DNA from: a bacterium
GTDB taxonomy: Bacteria > Bacillota_I > Bacilli_A > RF39 > UBA660
Direction of reading: 5' to 3'
NCBI GenBank assembly: GCA_029007685.1
Contig: JAQXIG010000135.1
Span: 1-7,444 of the forward strand
DNA: 7,444 nucleotides
In this document: one piece after another, positions 6,327 to 7,444 of the stretch
Layout: every line of letters starts with the position of its first letter
Position numbering within the stretch: the first letter of the stretch is position 1
Notes under the pieces: generated by a model
The model's input: only the letters and a program-made list of their open reading frames with translations
What the model was told of the DNA's origin: nothing
The model's database searches: none
Translations under genes and position numbers: made by a program

Positions 6327-6837
6327 TTATTTAAAAATGATAAAATGTATGAACTTTTTTATATTCTTGGTAAGATTAGTAACTTTATATTTTCTCGTTT
6401 CACCTGTAGTTATCGATATACCATATGCCGCAAAATACTTTGACCAATTATCACAATGGTTGCACCTCTTTTATCATTATTTAAAGAAATAAAAAGACCA
6501 CTGGCAGAAGCTGATGTATCATGAGTAACTACTTGATAAATATATCCACTTGGACCAGTCATTGCCTCTTTCGTTGTATCAAGTTGTGTGATATCAAAAT
6601 CTGTTGGGTGGTAGTATTCTCATTTAAATTAGAATCCTCATTAACATGATTGCTTTGTTCATTTTTTGTATTACTGTTATCTTCGTTATTGATTGTATTA
6701 TTATTTTGTACGATATTCTCTTTGTCATTTTTCGATAGTACTTTATCATAGATCATATAAACAGATAGTCCAATTATTATGGTTATTAACACTCCTATTA
6801 ATATTTCTAATCCTATTTGTTTGTGTTTTTGCTCCAT
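6327..6837 (-). pseudogene. Membrane-anchored extracytoplasmic protein, broken by two single-base deletions
   Basis: The function is unknown. The first frame (6837 down to 6559) encodes 92 residues: a short cytoplasmic start, one transmembrane helix (about 9-29) without a lipobox Cys, and an Asn/Glu-rich linker (about 40-80). The linker ends in an unnatural tail 'ILISHNLIQRKRQ'. Adding one base at the CCC run near 6607-6609 moves into a frame reading 'TDFDITQLDTTKEAMTG', 'SASGLFISLNNDKRGATIV'. That frame in turn becomes odd ('IIGQSILRHMVYR', then stop) unless one base is added near 6452-6454, when it continues 'DNWSKYFAAYGISITTGE' and 'TRKYKVTNLTKNIKK' to a stop at 6327. The restored protein is 170 aa and ends 2 bases before a terminator. 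AAAGGAGG precedes the ATG. It may be a decayed gene or contain sequencing errors. Confidence 0.75.
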
Positions 6838-6859
6838 TTCATTTTCCTCCTTTTATTCG

Positions 6860-6888
6860 ATTATATTTTATCCTCCTCCCCATAAAAA
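6860..6888 (-). promoter_or_regulatory. Possible promoter of the broken membrane-protein gene
   Basis: On minus, TATAAT lies at 6865-6860 and, 17 bases upstream, TTTTTA at 6888-6883 is a poor -35 box that overlaps the T-run of the ABC exporter's terminator. The expected start is about 6853, giving a short leader that holds AAAGGAGG. The -10 is good, the -35 weak. Confidence 0.4.
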
Positions 6889-6913
6889 AGATTATTCTAA
6901 ATTGAATAATCTT
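6888..6913 (-). terminator. Rho-independent terminator of the ABC exporter gene
   Basis: Perfect 10-bp arms AAGATTATTC (6888-6897) and GAATAATCTT (6904-6913) enclose a 6-base loop. On minus the second arm continues directly into TTTTATG, giving six T in a row. It lies 28 bases after the exporter's stop codon. Confidence 0.88.
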
Positions 6914-6922
6914 CAGAGTGTA

Positions 6923-6938
6923 AAAATTTGCAAATTTT
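6923..6938. repeat. Perfect 16-bp palindrome after the ABC exporter gene
   Basis: AAAATTTGCAAATTTT is identical on both strands and lies between the exporter's stop codon and its terminator. Its centre TTTGCAAA is similar to the palindrome at 2695-2710 (TTGCAA core). In AT-rich DNA this may be chance. Confidence 0.35.
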
Positions 6939-6941
6939 CAA

Positions 6942-7444
6942 TTATAATTCAAATTGTGAGTTGTAAAGTTCTGCATAGAAACCATTTTGTTTCATTAATT
7001 CTTCATGATTTCCTGTTTCAATAATATTACCTTCTTTCATTACTAAAATTAAATCGGCATTTTTAATGGTTGACAAACGATGTGCAATAATGAAAGAGGT
7101 TCTTCCCTCAGTCAATTTATCCATAGCTTTTTGAACTAACTCTTCGGTTCTGGTATCCACATTGGAAGTAGCTTCATCTAAAATCAAAAACGGTGCCTCT
7201 TCCATCATTCCACGAGCAATTGTTAATAATTGTTTTTGTCCACCACTAATCGTATCTGTATCTCCTACATTAGAGTGCAGACCACCTGGTAAAGTTTTAA
7301 TGAAATGGTCTACTCCCACTGTTTTACAAGCTTCCCAAACTTCTTCTTCTGTCACATTTTCTCGATTAAATTGAAGATTATCTAAAATACTCCCCTCAAA
7401 TAACCAAGTATCCTGTAACACCATACAAAAGAGTTCATGAATAT
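6942..7444 (-). CDS. ABC exporter (multidrug type), C-terminal nucleotide-binding domain; N-terminus beyond window
   Basis: The frame stays open to the right edge, with 'IHELFC' before the first Met seen at 7424, so that Met is internal; about 167 residues are visible of a protein normally near 570-600, whose membrane domain and Walker A lie outside. Visible NBD parts in order: Q-loop 'MVLQDTWLFEG', structural helical region, signature 'TISGGQKQ' (LSGGQ with Ile), Walker B with catalytic Glu 'FLILDEATSNVD', and the switch His in 'FIIAHRLSTI'. All residues needed for hydrolysis in this part are intact. 'QDTWLF' is typical of Bacillota exporters encoded as heterodimeric pairs (BmrCD/TM287-288 type), so a partner gene may lie to the right. 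The C-terminus 'YAELYNSQF' is usual for the family. The gene ends before a strong terminator. Confidence 0.93.
   Translation of the reverse strand, partial: IHELFCMVLQDTWLFEGSILDNLQFNRENVTEEEVWEACKTVGVDHFIKTLPGGLHSNVGDTDTISGGQKQLLTIARGMMEEAPFLILDEATSNVDTRTEELVQKAMDKLTEGRTSFIIAHRLSTIKNADLILVMKEGNIIETGNHEELMKQNGFYAELYNSQFEL

Noticed and set aside
6599..6612. Programmed -1 ribosomal frameshift as an explanation for the broken gene
   Set aside because: No X-XXY-YYZ slippery heptamer or following stem is seen at either shift, and two separate shifts would be needed.
6839..6883. A 14-codon minus-strand frame (ATG at 6883, TGA near 6839) just upstream of the broken gene
   Set aside because: It begins in the T-run of the exporter's terminator and contains the likely -10 box and ribosome binding site of the next gene; chance is the simpler explanation.
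6693..7374. Short plus-strand open frames over the broken gene and the ABC exporter
   Set aside because: They are reverse readings of better-supported minus-strand genes; one crosses a strong terminator and none has a ribosome binding site.
1..7444. Alternative genetic code (TGA as Trp), considered because of the AT-rich, Mollicutes-like base composition
   Set aside because: All Trp residues in the called genes use TGG and no in-frame TGA appears inside intact genes.
1..7444. CRISPR array, tRNA/rRNA genes, insertion sequences, toxin-antitoxin or phage genes
   Set aside because: No regularly spaced repeats, tRNA-like cloverleaf with conserved T-loop, transposase motifs or terminal inverted repeats were seen on either strand.

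Overview
The window is very AT-rich (well over two-thirds A+T by eye). It reads with the standard code: TGG is used for Trp, and no TGA falls inside the genes called. It has Bacillota-type signals: GGAGG/GGTGA ribosome binding sites, TGnTATAAT promoters and compact hairpin terminators. The protein set (BcrA-like ABC transporter, MMPL/RND pump with a TetR regulator, heterodimer-type multidrug ABC exporter, bacterial PH-like and RDD-like small membrane proteins) fits a low-GC Bacillota, perhaps a gut Erysipelotrichia or RF39-like Bacilli lineage. The lineage is inference; there is no rRNA or marker gene here.

Layout. (1) 1-3192, minus strand: a probable operon read from right to left. It starts with a zinc-ribbon protein of 160 aa, followed by a soluble PH-like protein of 109 aa, a 77 aa two-helix RDD-like membrane protein and a 196 aa membrane-anchored PH-like protein. 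It ends with an ABC ATPase and its ABC-2 permease, which runs off the left edge. Gaps are 5-47 bp. A TGnTATAAT promoter precedes the first gene and I see no clear terminator inside the run. (2) 3274-3308: a hairpin terminator separating this unit from the next one. (3) 3319-6268: a divergent pair, an MMPL/RND-family membrane pump on minus and a TetR-family repressor on plus. They are separated by about 120-150 bp of AT-rich DNA with a repeated TTTTATACTT motif, an inverted repeat and a good TTGATA-17-TATAAT promoter for the regulator. (4) 6289-6324: a two-way terminator. (5) 6327-6837, minus: a membrane-anchored protein of unknown function, broken by two apparent single-base deletions. (6) 6888-6913: a terminator, then 6942-7444, the C-terminal nucleotide-binding domain of an ABC exporter that enters from the right edge.

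How the parts may work together. The TetR protein most likely represses its own gene and the divergent pump. The window holds three separate export systems (ABC-2, MMPL, ABC exporter), so an envelope or drug-defence neighbourhood is plausible. The least understood part is the four-gene set of zinc-ribbon, PH-like, RDD-like and PH-like proteins just upstream of the ABC-2 transporter. These four could be accessory factors or simply neighbours. I found no RNA genes, CRISPR, insertion sequences or convincing evidence of a wholly new system.
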